A stretch of 64,000 bases of DNA, taken from positions 620,001-684,000 of the forward strand of contig WTXA01000002.1 in assembly GCA_009773805.1 (NCBI GenBank), read 5' to 3'. The stretch is from Fusobacteriota bacterium (lineage in GTDB: Bacteria; Bacillota; TC1). The notes under the pieces were generated by a model. It was not told where the DNA came from. It made no database searches and saw only the letters and a list, made by a program, of their open reading frames with translations. Of the stretch, positions 15,837 to 24,805 are shown piece by piece. A program made the translations under genes and the position numbers. Each line of letters starts with the position of its first letter. The stretch's first letter is position 1.

Positions 15837-17174
15837 ATGAAAAAGAGTTTATGGATTATGTTGACTTGCTTACTAATGTTGTCGTTCTTAGTAGTAGGTT
15901 GCAATAAAGATGCTAAAAAAATAGGTAACTATAATAGTGCTACTCTAGAAGAAGTTAAAGCAGCTGATATTGTAGTGGATGCAAGAGCCAATGAAGCTTA
16001 TGCAGGCTGGTCTACAGAAAAAAATACAAAAGGTGGTCATATAGAAGGGGCAACAGATTTTTCAGCCAATTGGCTAACTGTAACCTATAATGATAAAGAA
16101 AACCTAGACGGAATGACAAGAGACGAACAACTAAAACAATACATGAAAAACAAGGGTATTGAAAAAGATAGTAAAGTTGTAGTCTATGATGAAAATGGTA
16201 AAGATGCGGTAGCTATAGCAGATTATCTAACAAGCCAAGGTGTCAAAGACATCAAGGTTTTTGATTTAAATAAGTGGGAAGAGAAATTAGTCTCTTATAA
16301 AAACTACAAGCTTTATCTCCCGCCAGTAGTGGTGAAAAACCTAATTGATAATAAAGCTGTTGAAGAAATTGGTAAGGTAGATGATTTGAAGATTGTTGAA
16401 GTTAGCTGGGGAAAAGAAGAAGAGTCAGGCTATCTAAAAGGTCATGTGCCAGGGGCAATTCATGTGAATAGTGACAGCTTTGATGATGAGGATAATGTTT
16501 ATCTTTTAGAAAAAGATAGTGTCTTATTTGAATTGGCTAAATCACAAGGTATAAGTATTGAGAGTACTGTTGTTGTAACAGGTGATCCAATATTTGCTAC
16601 TCGTTATGCTATAATTTTAAAATATCTTGGAGTTGAAGATGTATATGTGATGAGTGGTGGTGCTTCAAGTTGGAGTGATGCAGGATTCGATATGGAAACC
16701 AAGTCTAACAAAGGCGTAGCAATTAAAGACTTTGGAACAACTTCTCCAAAAAACTCAGATCTTATTGATACTGTTTCTGAAGTGAAGTCTAAATTGAGTG
16801 ATGATAAATTTATGTTAGTTGATAATAGGACTATAGAAGAATATAGAGGTGAAACTTCAGGTTATAGCTATTATGATAAAGCTGGTCGTATTGAAGGTGC
16901 TGTTTTTGGCTATGCCGGGGCAGGTAATTCTAGTTCTATGTTGTACTATAGGAGTTTAGATACTACTATGAGAAATGGCTATGAAATTGAAGCTATGTGG
17001 AAAAAAGCTGGTGTTGATACTAGTAAGCATCTATCATTTTATTGTGGTGGTGGTTATAGAGCAGCTGAGATTTTATGGGATGCTTTAGTTCTTGGTTATG
17101 ATGATGTTTCACTATTTGCCGATGGCTGGGTAGGCTGGTCTCTAGCTGGTGAGAAGTCAGTAACTGGAAAATAG
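15837..17174 (+). CDS. triple-rhodanese lipoprotein
   Basis: A 445-residue exported protein: the signal peptide ends in the lipobox VVGC with lipidated Cys22. Three rhodanese-like domains follow. Domain 1 (about 35-150; IVVDARANEAYAG) reads VVYDENGKD at the catalytic loop and domain 2 (about 165-290; KGHVPGAIHV) reads VVTGDPIFA; neither has a cysteine. Domain 3 (about 310-440) carries FYCGGGYRAAE with Cys403. It is the second extracytoplasmic rhodanese in the window. GGGAGG precedes the ATG. A small membrane protein gene follows immediately. Confidence 0.85.
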   Translation: MKKSLWIMLTCLLMLSFLVVGCNKDAKKIGNYNSATLEEVKAADIVVDARANEAYAGWSTEKNTKGGHIEGATDFSANWLTVTYNDKENLDGMTRDEQLKQYMKNKGIEKDSKVVVYDENGKDAVAIADYLTSQGVKDIKVFDLNKWEEKLVSYKNYKLYLPPVVVKNLIDNKAVEEIGKVDDLKIVEVSWGKEEESGYLKGHVPGAIHVNSDSFDDEDNVYLLEKDSVLFELAKSQGISIESTVVVTGDPIFATRYAIILKYLGVEDVYVMSGGASSWSDAGFDMETKSNKGVAIKDFGTTSPKNSDLIDTVSEVKSKLSDDKFMLVDNRTIEEYRGETSGYSYYDKAGRIEGAVFGYAGAGNSSSMLYYRSLDTTMRNGYEIEAMWKKAGVDTSKHLSFYCGGGYRAAEILWDALVLGYDDVSLFADGWVGWSLAGEKSVTGK

Positions 17175-17189
17175 GTGAAGGGAAACGAT

Positions 17190-17633
17190 ATGAAAAAGAA
17201 GGTAGTTTATGTAATCCTTGGTTTTCTATCCTTGTTACAAATATTAGGTGGGTTTGGTATTTTTTTTCTTGATGATTTAAGTGGGAAGAAGGTAGGTGTT
17301 AATCATCACGTAATTATCAAGAAAAAGGAGTTCATTTCTACTTGGATGAGCAATAATCAGGTTGATGTGTATAAGTTGGTTTTGCTATTCATAGTAGTAT
17401 TGGCTTCGTGTTATCTAGTTTATCAGATATTTAAGAGAGAAAATTGGTGGAGGTATGTTAGTACTTTTTTAGTAATTTTATTTGGTATTCTAATTTATTG
17501 TGAGTTGATACTTGAGGTGTTTCAAGAATTACCGGTATATATGTACCTAGTGTATATGTCCGTGGGTATCTTGTTTATTGAAATTCTTAAAGTTGTAATC
17601 CAAAAGTTGATGGATATAGAAATTTTTAAATAA
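17190..17633 (+). CDS. small multi-pass membrane protein of unknown function
   Basis: A protein of about 147 residues with four probable membrane helices (ILGFLSLLQILGG; LVLLFIVVLASCYLVY; STFLVILFGILIYC; VYMSVGILFIEI). It begins 15 bp after the rhodanese lipoprotein stop and is probably co-transcribed. The ATG at 17190 follows GAAGGGA; a GTG at 17175 is in frame. I do not recognise the family. Confidence 0.7.
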   Translation: MKKKVVYVILGFLSLLQILGGFGIFFLDDLSGKKVGVNHHVIIKKKEFISTWMSNNQVDVYKLVLLFIVVLASCYLVYQIFKRENWWRYVSTFLVILFGILIYCELILEVFQELPVYMYLVYMSVGILFIEILKVVIQKLMDIEIFK

Positions 17634-17644
17634 TTGTAGATTAT

Positions 17645-17678
17645 GAGGGTGAGGATATATTTATTCTCACCCTCTTTA
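17645..17678 (+). terminator. rho-independent terminator
   Basis: GAGGGTGAG (17645-17653) and CTCACCCTC (17666-17674) followed by TTTAT. Confidence 0.8.
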
Positions 17679-17729
17679 TATAGTTAATGATATAATGTCT
17701 ATTAAGGAAATATTTTAGGAGTGGGTATT

Positions 17730-18947
17730 ATGATGATTAAGAATTTGATGATTACTGATATAACTGAAGAGGGAAATGGTGTTACAAGGCATGATGGTAA
17801 GGTTGTTTTTGTTAAGGATGCTTTACCTGGTGAGTTGGTTAATATTAGAATAACTCATAGTAAGAAGAAATTTGATCAAGGTGAGGTTATTGCCTATTCT
17901 AGTAAAAGTGATATGAGGGCTACTCCTTTTTGTATGCATTATGGTACTTGTGGTGGTTGTTCCTTGCAGCATGTTGATTATGATGAGGGTCTTAGCTATA
18001 AGACTAATTGGGTTAGGCATGCTTTTTCTAAAATCGGCAAAATAAGTATTGATACTCCTTCTATAGTAGGGATGCAAAATAGATTGAAGTATAGAAACAA
18101 GGTTGTTTTTCATGGTTTTTTTATTGATGGTGAGTATAAGCTTGGTTTTTATAGGAAGGGGTCTAATAGTTTTGTTCCTATTGTTGAGTGTTTGCTTGTT
18201 CCTGATTTTTTTATTGAGATTAAGGGTAGGATTGAGGAACTTGCTGGGGAGTATAATGTTTTTCCTGATAGGATTATGCTTAGATCTAATGGTCAGGATT
18301 TTCAGATTAATTTAGAATGTGGACAGGGTGATAATCTTGATTTGTTGTTGTGTGATTTGAAAAGTGAGTTTTCTACGCTTAAGGGTAATATTGAGTTTAG
18401 TATAGATGGTAGTGTTTTTGAGGTTTCTTCTGGTTCGTTTTTTCAGGTGAATTTGGAGGGGGCTTCTTCTTTGTTTAGTATTGTGGAGAAGTTTGTGGGG
18501 GATGTTTCATCATCTACCATATATGATTTGTGTTGTGGTGTTGGTAGTCTTGGTGTTCATTTAGGTAAGGCTGGGGCTAAGGTCAGGGGTTATGAGGTTT
18601 TTGAGGAGGCTGTTGTGCTTGCTCGTAAAAATGCTGAGCGTAATGGTTTGTCTGATTTTTCTTTTACTGCTGGTAGGGTTGAGGATGTTATTTCTTCTTC
18701 TATGTTTGTTGAAGAGGGTGTTGTTATTTTGGATCCTCCTCGTGGTGGTGTTGATCCTTTTGTTATTGAGAGTATTATTTATTCTAATGTTGAGCGGGTT
18801 GTTTATGTTGGTTGTGGTCTTGGTAAGATGGTCCGTGATGTTGCAAGGCTGGTTGAGGGTGGTTTTGTTGTGTCTGTTGTGGAGTGTGTTGATATGTTTC
18901 CTTGGACTGGGCATGTTGAGACTGTTGTCTTGATGTCAAGAAAGTAG
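17730..18947 (+). CDS. rlmD: RumA/RlmD-family 23S rRNA uracil-C5 methyltransferase
   Basis: A SAM-dependent RNA methyltransferase of about 405 residues with an N-terminal TRAM domain (to about residue 55), the cluster motif FCMHYGTCGGC and a later Cys for a 4Fe-4S site, the SAM motif YDLCCGVGSLG, LDPPRGGVDP and the catalytic cysteine in YVGCGLG. It should form m5U in 23S rRNA; which uridine cannot be told. TAGGAG precedes the start; ATG 17730 or 17733 both fit. G+T content of the coding strand climbs from about 65% near the start to about 83% near the end. Confidence 0.9.
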   Translation: MMIKNLMITDITEEGNGVTRHDGKVVFVKDALPGELVNIRITHSKKKFDQGEVIAYSSKSDMRATPFCMHYGTCGGCSLQHVDYDEGLSYKTNWVRHAFSKIGKISIDTPSIVGMQNRLKYRNKVVFHGFFIDGEYKLGFYRKGSNSFVPIVECLLVPDFFIEIKGRIEELAGEYNVFPDRIMLRSNGQDFQINLECGQGDNLDLLLCDLKSEFSTLKGNIEFSIDGSVFEVSSGSFFQVNLEGASSLFSIVEKFVGDVSSSTIYDLCCGVGSLGVHLGKAGAKVRGYEVFEEAVVLARKNAERNGLSDFSFTAGRVEDVISSSMFVEEGVVILDPPRGGVDPFVIESIIYSNVERVVYVGCGLGKMVRDVARLVEGGFVVSVVECVDMFPWTGHVETVVLMSRK

Positions 18948-19110
18948 AAGTAAGAGGCCGAAAGTGTTTGAAAACAAAGGGTTTTCGGAACATTGAACCA
19001 ATTCTCGACTGTAACGCCGGAGGGTGCAATGTCCGGAAACTTCGTTTTTTGGTGAATTGCAACTCCGTAATGCGAGAGGGTTGAGTAGACAAATGGAAGG
19101 AGAAAAAGCC
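18948..19110. other. intergenic stretch with an imperfect inverted repeat
   Basis: GTTTTCGGAACATTG (about 18980-18994) is partly complementary to CAATGTCCGGAAAC (19027-19040). The stretch is visibly richer in G+C than its neighbours and carries no recognisable gene. It may be a hairpin from acquired DNA accompanying the damaged hydrolase gene that follows. Confidence 0.4.
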
Positions 19111-19772
19111 ATGTCAAAAGGTATAGAAATAATCGATGTAGGTGGGGTGAACTGTTATTTGCTCGAAGCAGATGATGGCTTTGTGCTTATAGATACCGGA
19201 TTTTCCGCAAAATGTATGTTTCTTGATGAAGTGTTGAAAAAAGCACTCAATAAGCCCGGAGAAGTACCTAAAAAGTTAAAGCTTGTAATTTTAACTCATG
19301 GCGATTCAGATCATGCTGGAAATTGTAAGTTCCTTAGAGAAAATTATGGTGTGAAAATTGCAGTGCACTTTGAGGATTCTATGATGGTTGAAAATGGGGA
19401 TATGTCGTGGAATCGGAAGTCAAAACCTGATAAAATATCTTTTACTTTCAGATTAGTCACTCTTGCTTTCGGTAAGAATAGTGTTTTTGACACGTTTAAG
19501 CCTGACATTTACTTACAGGACGGACAAAATCTCGCCGAGTTTGGTTTATCTGCAAAGGTAATTCATCTTCCGGGGCACTCAAAAGGATCTATTGGTGTAC
19601 TGACAAACGAAGGTGATTTATTTTGCGGTGACTTAATTTACAATTTGAAGACTTTAACGAAAGTATATATAAACTGAAAAAGTTGGATATCAATAACCTT
19701 TACCCTGGTCATGGAAAGCCAATCAAAAGATTGTTGATTAAATCATTCTTAGATGAGTTGAAAATAGATTAA
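19111..19772 (+). pseudogene. MBL-fold metallo-hydrolase, frameshifted near the C-terminus
   Basis: The frame from ATG 19111 (GGAAGGAG upstream) encodes a metallo-beta-lactamase-fold hydrolase: LIDTGFS, THGDSDHAG (HxHxDH variant with Gly before Asp), LPGHSKGSIG and FCGDLIY. It stops at 19677. A second frame from about 19656 to 19772 continues the fold with LDINNLYPGHGKPI, the expected last zinc-ligand motif. One indel around 19645-19660 would restore a protein of about 220 residues. It is either a pseudogene or a sequencing error. Codon choice and G+C differ from neighbours, suggesting acquisition. Confidence 0.75.
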
Positions 19773-19999
19773 TTCACAATTATTGATAATATTTTCACCC
19801 AATTTGAAAATGAATCAGAGAACAAAGGAGTCATTTACAAAATAATGTATTAACCATTGTGGAAATCTTACTATAGGGGTAGAATTGAGATAGTAATGCT
19901 GAGATATTTGGGTGTAAGGGCAGCAAAATTTCTCTTTAAAATGGGTATGTAATTAAAAAGAATGTTTTGCGTGTCAAACCAAGATTATCGGAGGATAGG

Positions 20000-22006
20000 A
20001 TGCCACTTTTTAAACCAGATGTTAAAACTTATACGATTAACAACTCTGAACTAACAAAGAAGCCATGGAGAACAGTTATTAGTTATGCAATTTTTGGTTT
20101 TCTTTGGATACTTTTCTCAGATCAGTTATTAGCGCTATTCGTTCAAGACTCAGTTAACTATGCCACAATGCAGACTTATAAAGGGTGGTTTTATGTGACG
20201 TTAACTTCCTGTGCACTCTTTTTTTTAGTGAAATTAGATTACAGACATATTTTAGAACTCGATCAAAAACTCCTTATGCAGCATCAAAAACTCGAGGCTG
20301 CATATGATGAATCTATTGCTTTAGAAGAAGAATTAAAAGAAAAAATTGGTCATTTATTAGATAAACAAAGGTTTATCGATACGGTTCTTGACCATTCTCA
20401 AGTAGCTATTGTCATTTGGAATACAGAGGGAATCGTAATAGATGCCAACTCCTATTATCTTAAGTTAGTAGGTCGTGAGTTAAAAGAGTTAGTCGGTAAA
20501 CGTTGGCTTGATTTTTATGTGGAAGAATCAGAAAAACCAATGCTAGAAGCAATGATTAACGCTTTAAAGAAAGGTCATAATATCAATAATATCGAAAACA
20601 AGATACTTAGAGAAGATGGAACAGTTGCTCATACTCTATGGAATAATTCTATAGTAGATGGTGTTGAGGCATCGGGCACGTACATTGCTTCTTTTGGTAT
20701 AGACATAACAAAAGAGAGAGAACACGAACTAAAAGCCATGAGCTTAGCTTATGAAGATCCACTAACAGGTTTAAGTAATCGGATTGCTTTTGAAAAAGAT
20801 ATTGAGACCTATATTGCAGCGGGAGATGATTTCGCACTTTTTTATATGGATATTGATCAATTTAATGCCTTAAACGATTTACATGGACATAGTTATGGAG
20901 ATTTTTTCTTAAAGCGATTAGCAGAAATGTTAAAAAAATGCTGCCCTGACATGCAAGTGTATAGATGGTCTGGAGATGATTTCATTCTCTATAAAAAGTA
21001 TAAATTTCATTCAAAGGACCTCAACCTCTTAATGGAAGAAGATGTTGAGCATATAAAGAGTTTTATTCATAAAAAATGGCAATTAAAGGAAGTGAGTTAT
21101 ACACCAACACTATCAATGAGCTCGGTGGTCTTTCCCCAAGATGGAGAACTTCTAGACGTACTGTTTAGGAATCTAGATTATGCACTTCATGAAGCCAAGC
21201 GTCGGGGAAGGGGAAGCTATGTACGCTTTGAAAGTAGCTTGCACTTAGCCATGGAGCATCGTTTTCATTTAGAAACAAAGATGCTAACAGCTTTAAGTGA
21301 TGACCACTTCTCATTATTTTATCAGCCAATCTATCACCTTGATAGCGGTGCGATGGAAGGGGCTGAAGTTTTAATACGATGGTTAAGTGAGCCGAAGGTC
21401 AGCGTCATCGAGTTTATTAAAATTGCTGAGGAGTCGGGCATTATTCTAAAACTTGATGAATGGGTTATGAGAAAATCCTTCGAATTTTTGAGTAGGAATC
21501 AAGAAGCATTTGGTGATTTGATGTTATCTATCAATTTGTCCGCTCAAACTATTGCCTCAACTGAATTAATTACTATACTAAAAGAATTGGTGTTCCATTT
21601 TCAAATTAACACTGCGCAGGTGAAATTCGAGATTACGGAGCATAGTTTTCTTAAGGATTTCGAGTTTGCGAATATTCAACTCAATAATCTTAGAGATATG
21701 GGCTTTTCAATTGCCCTAGATGATTTTGGTATTCAGTATTCCTCATTGAGCTATTTAGCAAAACTGCCATTTACGCATTTGAAAATTGATAAATCCTATA
21801 TAGACCGAATAGTAACAAACGAGAAGGACCGCGTCATCGTGCAGCAAGTGATACAACTCGCTCATAGTTTAGGTTTATCAACGGTTGCAGAAGGAATCGA
21901 AAGTGAAGAGCAGCGGTTAATTGCATCCCAGATGGGTTGTTGCTTTGCACAAGGCTACTTGTTTTCTAAACCGTTACCAGAAGACTTGTTCTTAGAGTTA
22001 ATTTAG
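20000..22006 (+). CDS. membrane PAS-GGDEF-EAL c-di-GMP protein
   Basis: A 668-residue sensor. ATG at 20000 follows GGAGG. Two membrane helices (about 19-75) precede a coiled linker, a PAS domain (about 130-245; VIWNTEGIVIDAN), a GGDEF domain (about 255-410) whose signature is SGDDF, so cyclase activity is doubtful, and an EAL domain (about 420-665). The EAL signature reads EVL, but FEITEH, LDDFGIQYSSL, LKIDKSYID and AEGIES are kept, so phosphodiesterase activity is plausible. The nonconsensus GGDEF may act as a GTP-binding regulator. Confidence 0.88.
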   Translation: MPLFKPDVKTYTINNSELTKKPWRTVISYAIFGFLWILFSDQLLALFVQDSVNYATMQTYKGWFYVTLTSCALFFLVKLDYRHILELDQKLLMQHQKLEAAYDESIALEEELKEKIGHLLDKQRFIDTVLDHSQVAIVIWNTEGIVIDANSYYLKLVGRELKELVGKRWLDFYVEESEKPMLEAMINALKKGHNINNIENKILREDGTVAHTLWNNSIVDGVEASGTYIASFGIDITKEREHELKAMSLAYEDPLTGLSNRIAFEKDIETYIAAGDDFALFYMDIDQFNALNDLHGHSYGDFFLKRLAEMLKKCCPDMQVYRWSGDDFILYKKYKFHSKDLNLLMEEDVEHIKSFIHKKWQLKEVSYTPTLSMSSVVFPQDGELLDVLFRNLDYALHEAKRRGRGSYVRFESSLHLAMEHRFHLETKMLTALSDDHFSLFYQPIYHLDSGAMEGAEVLIRWLSEPKVSVIEFIKIAEESGIILKLDEWVMRKSFEFLSRNQEAFGDLMLSINLSAQTIASTELITILKELVFHFQINTAQVKFEITEHSFLKDFEFANIQLNNLRDMGFSIALDDFGIQYSSLSYLAKLPFTHLKIDKSYIDRIVTNEKDRVIVQQVIQLAHSLGLSTVAEGIESEEQRLIASQMGCCFAQGYLFSKPLPEDLFLELI

Positions 22007-22126
22007 CGCAAGAGATTGAAAGAATTCTATATGCTAGTCGTGACTGGCTTAGATTTATATATTTAAAGGAGCGTTCTTGAATCTAATCAAAAGCCCCATA
22101 AAAAGTCCTAGAATACTGAGAAAGCA

Positions 22127-22178
22127 AAAAGACTTGAAAACACCCATATAATCTGGGTTTTCTCAAGTCTTTACTTTT
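22127..22178. terminator. bidirectional terminator
   Basis: AAAGACTTGAAAACACCC pairs imperfectly with GGGTTTTCTCAAGTCTTT, with A-rich 5' and T-rich 3' flanks. It separates the convergent EAL and LapA-like genes. Confidence 0.75.
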
Positions 22179-22200
22179 TAACGGGCAAAAAAGAAATAAA

Positions 22201-22623
22201 TTACAAGATGATAATATCTTCTTGTTCTTTTTGTTGCATTTTTAATTCTTCTTCAAGCTTTTTATTCTCATTCTCTAAATCAGCATAAGCTTTCTCAGAG
22301 GCCTGTTCACGTTCTTTCTGCTGCTTGTCCAACTCTGCTTTCAACTCTTTTGTTTCACTCTCTAGTAGTTTAACGCGTTCCTCCAACACTTTTTTGTAGT
22401 CCCGATCACCTTGAGACTTCATATGTTTATTGATAGAGCTAAAGATGCTCAAAAAGCCAATAAACATTGCTCCAGCTAAGGCTGAACCCAAAATCAGCAT
22501 AAATAAAGGAAGGTCAATCTGCCCTAAAAAATAGTTCAAAGTGACAACATCATTATTAATTGTTGCAACTGCAGCTAATAATAAGCCAACTAGTAACGCT
22601 AATAATAGAAATATCGTTTTCAT
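22201..22623 (-). CDS. LapA-domain (DUF1049) membrane protein with coiled coil
   Basis: A 140-residue protein: two hydrophobic helices (about 3-22 and 38-62) joined by NNDVVTLNYFLGQIDLPL, the hallmark of the LapA/YrvD family, then a long charged coiled coil (about 75-135) rich in Glu, Lys and Gln. Gram-positive members have no firmly known role, unlike enterobacterial LapA, which regulates LPS synthesis. GAAAGGAG precedes the ATG. Confidence 0.8.
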   Translation of the reverse strand: MKTIFLLLALLVGLLLAAVATINNDVVTLNYFLGQIDLPLFMLILGSALAGAMFIGFLSIFSSINKHMKSQGDRDYKKVLEERVKLLESETKELKAELDKQQKEREQASEKAYADLENENKKLEEELKMQQKEQEDIIIL

Positions 22624-22698
22624 GATTTTTCTCCTTTCTAGTTTTCTGAATATTTACCTAATGTCCACATCATCTTTTAAATCCCTTGTTAGGTACAA

Positions 22699-22727
22699 AG
22701 TCTAACACTTTTTCTATACTCTTTCAA
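22699..22727 (-). promoter_or_regulatory. probable promoter of the LapA-like gene
   Basis: Minus strand TTGAAA (plus 22722-22727), 17 bp, TAGACT (plus 22699-22704). In 22624-23035 I see only this and the hipB promoter. Confidence 0.5.
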
Positions 22728-22939
22728 TACATTTATTATGAATATATTCTTTTGTAGCCTTTAAAAACAAAGTTGAAATAGAATGTAATATAATTATTAG
22801 ATTATATGCTAATTCAACAATTAGTCATTGTAAAAATTTTCTCTTCAGGGTAAGGATAAAAAAGTAGATACTTTGATGTTCTATTATGTTGAAATAATAA
22901 TGTCAAATTAGGCATATAAGAGAATAATATATAGATAAT

Positions 22940-22978
22940 ATGCATTATATTGCATTTTAATCATATTTGAGTTATTCT
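22940..22978 (+). promoter_or_regulatory. putative hipBA promoter and operator
   Basis: TTGCAT (22950-22955), 17 bp, TATTCT (22973-22978). The palindrome ATGCA-N6-TGCAT (22940-22955) overlaps the -35 and could be bound by HipB for autorepression. Confidence 0.42.
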
Positions 22979-23035
22979 ATATATAGATGAGAATTGAAGT
23001 AAATAAGTTTTTACTAACATGAAAGAGGTGATGTT

Positions 23036-23380
23036 ATGGGTAAATATTTAACTTCTCGCAGCGCGTTATCTGAAATTGGTGCAAGACTGAAAGCATACAG
23101 AATTGATTTTCCATTAACCCAAGAAGAATTATCAGATAAATCAGGCATTGCTATAAGAAGTATATCCCGTATGGAAAGTGGCGAAGATATACAGTTTGGT
23201 AATCTGATTAAGGTGCTTATCGCACTTGACTTAGATGCCAATCTTGATATGCTCGTTCCTGATCCAAAAAAAAGACCATCGTTTTATTTGAATGATAAGT
23301 CGACGATACCACAAAGACATCGTACCAAAAAAAAGACAATTAAAAACCAAGGGACAGATATTAAGTGGGGAGATGAATAG
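23036..23380 (+). CDS. hipB: HipB-like XRE antitoxin
   Basis: A 114-residue helix-turn-helix protein (about residues 10-70; LTQEELSDKSGIAIRSISRMESGED) with a basic tail. It ends two bases before the HipA-like kinase gene, so it is the antitoxin and autorepressor of that pair by position. GAAAGAGGTGATG precedes the ATG. Only the context separates it from other XRE proteins. Confidence 0.82.
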   Translation: MGKYLTSRSALSEIGARLKAYRIDFPLTQEELSDKSGIAIRSISRMESGEDIQFGNLIKVLIALDLDANLDMLVPDPKKRPSFYLNDKSTIPQRHRTKKKTIKNQGTDIKWGDE

Positions 23381-23382
23381 TA

Positions 23383-24681
23383 ATGAATAATACTGCAACC
23401 GTAACACTATGGGGAACAACAGTAGGCTATTTTCATTTAGACGAGGTGAAGAAGTATGTGTCATTTGAATATGATAAGGATTTTCTTCGCATGGGTATTG
23501 AAATATCACCGCTTATGATGCCATTATCAAATAGAGTATACGAATTTCCTGAATTGGTAACTCCAGCTTTTAAAGGTGTTCCTGGGCTAATTGCAGATTC
23601 TTTACCAGATAAGTTTGGAAATGCTGTGATAGACCAGTGGCTTGCAACAGAGGGCAGAACACCAGAGTCTTTTAATGTGGTAGAACGATTGTGTTATACT
23701 GGAAAACGTGGAATGGGTGCACTAGAATACATACCTGCAATAAACTCAAACGAAGATAATAATGATAAGATTAACATTGAGAGATTAGTAGACTTTGCTT
23801 CAACTGTATTAGAAGAGAAAGAAAATATTCATATATCAGCAGAGACGGAGGTTGATTTTAAGCAGCTATTAAAGCTAGGAACTTCAGCTGGTGGCGCAAG
23901 AGCCAAGGCGGTCATTGCTTACAATATACAAACAGATGATATACGTTCAGGGCAGGTTGATCTAGGAAGTGGTTATGATTATTGGCTTATTAAGTTTGAT
24001 GGTGTTATGAAGAACGGCGATCATAATCTTGAAGATATACCAGAATACACACTGATAGAGTATGCGTATTACAAAATGGCACTAAAAGCAGGGATTGTTA
24101 TGAGCGAGTGTAAGCTACTAGAAGAAGGACGTCGGAAACATTTTATGACAAAGAGATTTGATCGAGTAAAGGGTGAAAAGCTACATATGCAGTCATTTGG
24201 TGCAATTGCTCATATTGATTATAATGAGCCGGGTTTAAGTAGTTATGAAATGGCGGCTTTAACTGCAAGAAGACTGGGCTTGCCAAGTGGTGATATAGAA
24301 CAGTTATTTAGAAGAATGGTCTTTAATGTCCTTGCAGTCAATCAAGATGATCATGTAAAAAATATTTCTTTTTTGATGGATAGAAGTGGAGTTTGGACAT
24401 TATCTCCAGCATATGATGTAACATTTGCATGTGATTCAGGAAATAAATGGCTTCAGGCTCATCAAATGACTATTAACGGAAAAAAATCAAACATCTTAAT
24501 AAATGATATGATTACATGTGGTCAAAATATGGACCTTAAGGCATATAAGTGTAAAAAAATTATTGAAGAAGTAAATGATGCTGTAAAAGAGTGGCAGAAT
24601 ATTGCACATTCTGTTGGTATCAGACAAAAAACAATAAAACTGATTTATAAACAAATTGAAAAAAATCATTATGAAAAGTAA
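23383..24681 (+). CDS. hipA: HipA-like serine/threonine kinase toxin
   Basis: A 432-residue HipA family kinase. It shows the N-terminal HipA_N region (WGTTVGYFHLDEVKKYVSFEYD), a Gly-rich loop GTSAGGARAKAV, YDYWLIKFDG with the ATP lysine, MTKRFDR, the catalytic segment NQDDHVKNISFL and LSPAYDVTF (metal site). All key motifs are kept, so it is probably active. Classical HipA phosphorylates GltX and induces dormancy; the substrate here is unknown. Paired with the upstream HipB-like gene. Confidence 0.88.
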   Translation: MNNTATVTLWGTTVGYFHLDEVKKYVSFEYDKDFLRMGIEISPLMMPLSNRVYEFPELVTPAFKGVPGLIADSLPDKFGNAVIDQWLATEGRTPESFNVVERLCYTGKRGMGALEYIPAINSNEDNNDKINIERLVDFASTVLEEKENIHISAETEVDFKQLLKLGTSAGGARAKAVIAYNIQTDDIRSGQVDLGSGYDYWLIKFDGVMKNGDHNLEDIPEYTLIEYAYYKMALKAGIVMSECKLLEEGRRKHFMTKRFDRVKGEKLHMQSFGAIAHIDYNEPGLSSYEMAALTARRLGLPSGDIEQLFRRMVFNVLAVNQDDHVKNISFLMDRSGVWTLSPAYDVTFACDSGNKWLQAHQMTINGKKSNILINDMITCGQNMDLKAYKCKKIIEEVNDAVKEWQNIAHSVGIRQKTIKLIYKQIEKNHYEK

Positions 24682-24702
24682 CAAGAAAAAAATTTTTAGA
24701 AT

Positions 24703-24740
24703 TAGCATATAACATGATCATAAAGGCATGTTATATGCTA
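24703..24740. terminator. hairpin between convergent genes
   Basis: TAGCATATAACATG (24703-24716) and CATGTTATATGCTA (24727-24740) make a perfect 14-bp stem between hipA and the SOUL gene. The T tract is weak. Confidence 0.6.
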
Positions 24741-24805
24741 TAAATATATTTAACAAGGAAAATTTTGCATTAAATTCAAAGTACCTATACTTCTTAAGAT
24801 AATAA

